Positions 40,910 through 41,931 of a DNA stretch of 41,931 bases are shown here, one piece after another. The DNA comes from Gammaproteobacteria bacterium. GTDB taxonomy: Bacteria > Pseudomonadota > Gammaproteobacteria > UBA9214. The stretch spans positions 1-41,931 of the forward strand of contig JAJDNX010000042.1 in assembly GCA_022340485.1 (NCBI GenBank), written 5' to 3'. Below the pieces are notes generated by a model. It was not told where the DNA came from, did not search any database, and saw only the letters and a list, made by a program, of their open reading frames with translations. The translations under genes and the position numbers were made by a program. Each line of letters opens with the position of its first letter. Within the stretch, counting starts at the first letter, position 1.

Positions 40910-41931
40910 ATGTCGGATATTACTGATGTGCAAGGGCGGGAAATCATTGATTCACGCGGCAACCCCACGGTAGAGGCTGAAGTCACCCTGGCTTCGGGTA
41001 TCGTGGGCCGGGCAGCCGTCCCGTCCGGTGCCTCAACAGGCTCACGGGAAGCAGTGGAGCTACGTGACGGTGACAGCAAGCGTTTTGGCGGCAAGGGGGT
41101 CACCAAGGCGGTAGCCAATATCAATACGGTCATCCGCAAGGCGGTTCTGGGCAGGGATGCGACTGCACAGGCCGAGATCGATCACCTCATGATTGAACTC
41201 GACGGCAGCGAAAACAAGGCTCGCCTGGGTGCGAATGCACTGTTGGCCGTGTCGCTGGCGAATGCGCATGCCGTGGCGCGCGAGCTGGGTGTTGGCCTGT
41301 ACCAGCTGCTCGGCAGCGGTTCTACCTACCGGATGCCGGTACCGATGATGAACATCATCAATGGCGGTGTGCATGCAGATAACAGTGTCGACCTGCAGGA
41401 GTTCATGATTCTGCCGGTTGGTGCAGGCAGCCTGCGTGAAGCCGTGCGCTACGGTACCGAGGTGTTTCACTCGCTGGCCGCTGTTTTGCGCGGTCGCGGG
41501 CTGAATACGGCGGTCGGTGACGAAGGTGGCTTCGCCCCAGACCTGCCCTCAAACGAGGCCGCCATCGAGGTGATCCTCGAGGCGATCGAGAAGGCTGGCT
41601 ACACGGCCGGGAAGGATATCTATCTGGGGCTGGATGCAGCCAGTTCCGAGTTCTACCGTGATGGCAAATACCAGCTGGCATCCGAGGACCGGCAATTCAG
41701 TGCCGCTGAATTTACCGAGTATCTCGCCGGCTGGGTTGACCAGTACCCGATTATCACCATCGAGGACGGTCTCGACGAAAGTGACTGGGAAGGCTGGAAA
41801 CTGCTGACTGAACGCCTCGGTCACAGGGTGCAGCTGGTAGGTGATGACCTGTTCGTGACCAATACCACGATCTTTCAGCAGGGCATTGATAACCACATCG
41901 CAAACTCGATTCTCATCAAGCCCAACCAGAT
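40910..41931 (+). CDS. eno: Enolase (partial, cut by window end)
   Basis: The first 340 codons of a protein normally about 430 aa are present. Enolase converts 2-phosphoglycerate to PEP in glycolysis. It begins [20 protein letters not shown], with the flexible loop [31 protein letters not shown] and the metal-site segments LGLDAA, IEDGLDE and GDDLFVTN. The catalytic Lys K337 (SILIKPNQ) falls just before the window end. GGAG lies 5 nt before the ATG. The frame is uninterrupted and truncated only by the window. Confidence 0.97.
   Translation, partial: MSDITDVQGREIIDSRGNPTVEAEVTLASGIVGRAAVPSGASTGSREAVELRDGDSKRFGGKGVTKAVANINTVIRKAVLGRDATAQAEIDHLMIELDGSENKARLGANALLAVSLANAHAVARELGVGLYQLLGSGSTYRMPVPMMNIINGGVHADNSVDLQEFMILPVGAGSLREAVRYGTEVFHSLAAVLRGRGLNTAVGDEGGFAPDLPSNEAAIEVILEAIEKAGYTAGKDIYLGLDAASSEFYRDGKYQLASEDRQFSAAEFTEYLAGWVDQYPIITIEDGLDESDWEGWKLLTERLGHRVQLVGDDLFVTNTTIFQQGIDNHIANSILIKPNQ

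Overview
The window is a stretch of core chromosome from a gammaproteobacterium of moderate-to-high GC. The evidence is gene content and order: map divergent from rpsB-tsf-pyrH-frr, then uppS-cdsA-dxr-rseP-bamA-skp-lpxD-fabZ-lpxA-lpxB-rnhB, then dnaE-accA-tilS-pyrG-kdsA-eno. Proteins are close in length to their E. coli counterparts, and catalytic residues fall at nearly the same positions. Genus and species cannot be named from the sequence. No tRNA, rRNA, CRISPR array, insertion sequence or prophage was seen, and I found no broken gene. The last gene (eno) is cut by the window end.

Layout. (1) 55-4431, minus strand: a five-gene uptake operon. In transcription order it has a TatT-type lipoprotein, a DctP solute-binding protein, DctQ, DctM and a GDSL esterase lipoprotein. 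This is a TPR-protein-associated TRAP transporter (TPAT) with an esterase added at the end. (2) 4471-8213, minus strand: dapC, dapD, an ArsC-like yffB and dapE, the succinylase branch of diaminopimelate/lysine synthesis. (3) 8421-12310: an accessory block of an EamA transporter, a VOC protein and a DUF4403 protein on plus, convergent with an MBL-fold hydrolase on minus. It lies between glnD and the dap genes. (4) 12584-16064, minus strand: map-glnD, adjacent and probably coupled. (5) 16320-30810, plus strand: translation (rpsB, tsf, frr), UMP kinase, isoprenoid and phospholipid precursors (uppS, cdsA, dxr), then outer-membrane assembly and lipid A (rseP, bamA, skp, lpxD, fabZ, lpxA, lpxB), ending in rnhB. 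(6) 30812-31900, minus strand: a membrane diguanylate cyclase wedged between rnhB and dnaE. (7) 32172-41931, plus strand: dnaE, accA, tilS, pyrG, kdsA and partial eno.

The genes form a growth and envelope block. UppS, CdsA and Dxr supply lipid carriers and phospholipid precursors. FabZ, LpxD, LpxA and LpxB make lipid A precursors, and KdsA makes the Kdo precursor. BamA, Skp and RseP fold and monitor outer-membrane proteins. Many genes overlap by 4 nt or sit a few nt apart, which suggests translational coupling.

Non-coding signals: a perfect Rho-independent terminator after tsf, a good promoter and a strong leader hairpin before rpsB, a perfect 18-bp palindrome inside a possible three-way junction between two convergent genes (11275-11363), two related inverted-repeat elements near the dap genes, and two mutually exclusive hairpins just upstream of dnaE. 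The best candidates for new biology are the TPAT-esterase operon and these structured intergenic elements. I saw no clearly novel multi-gene defence or mobile system.
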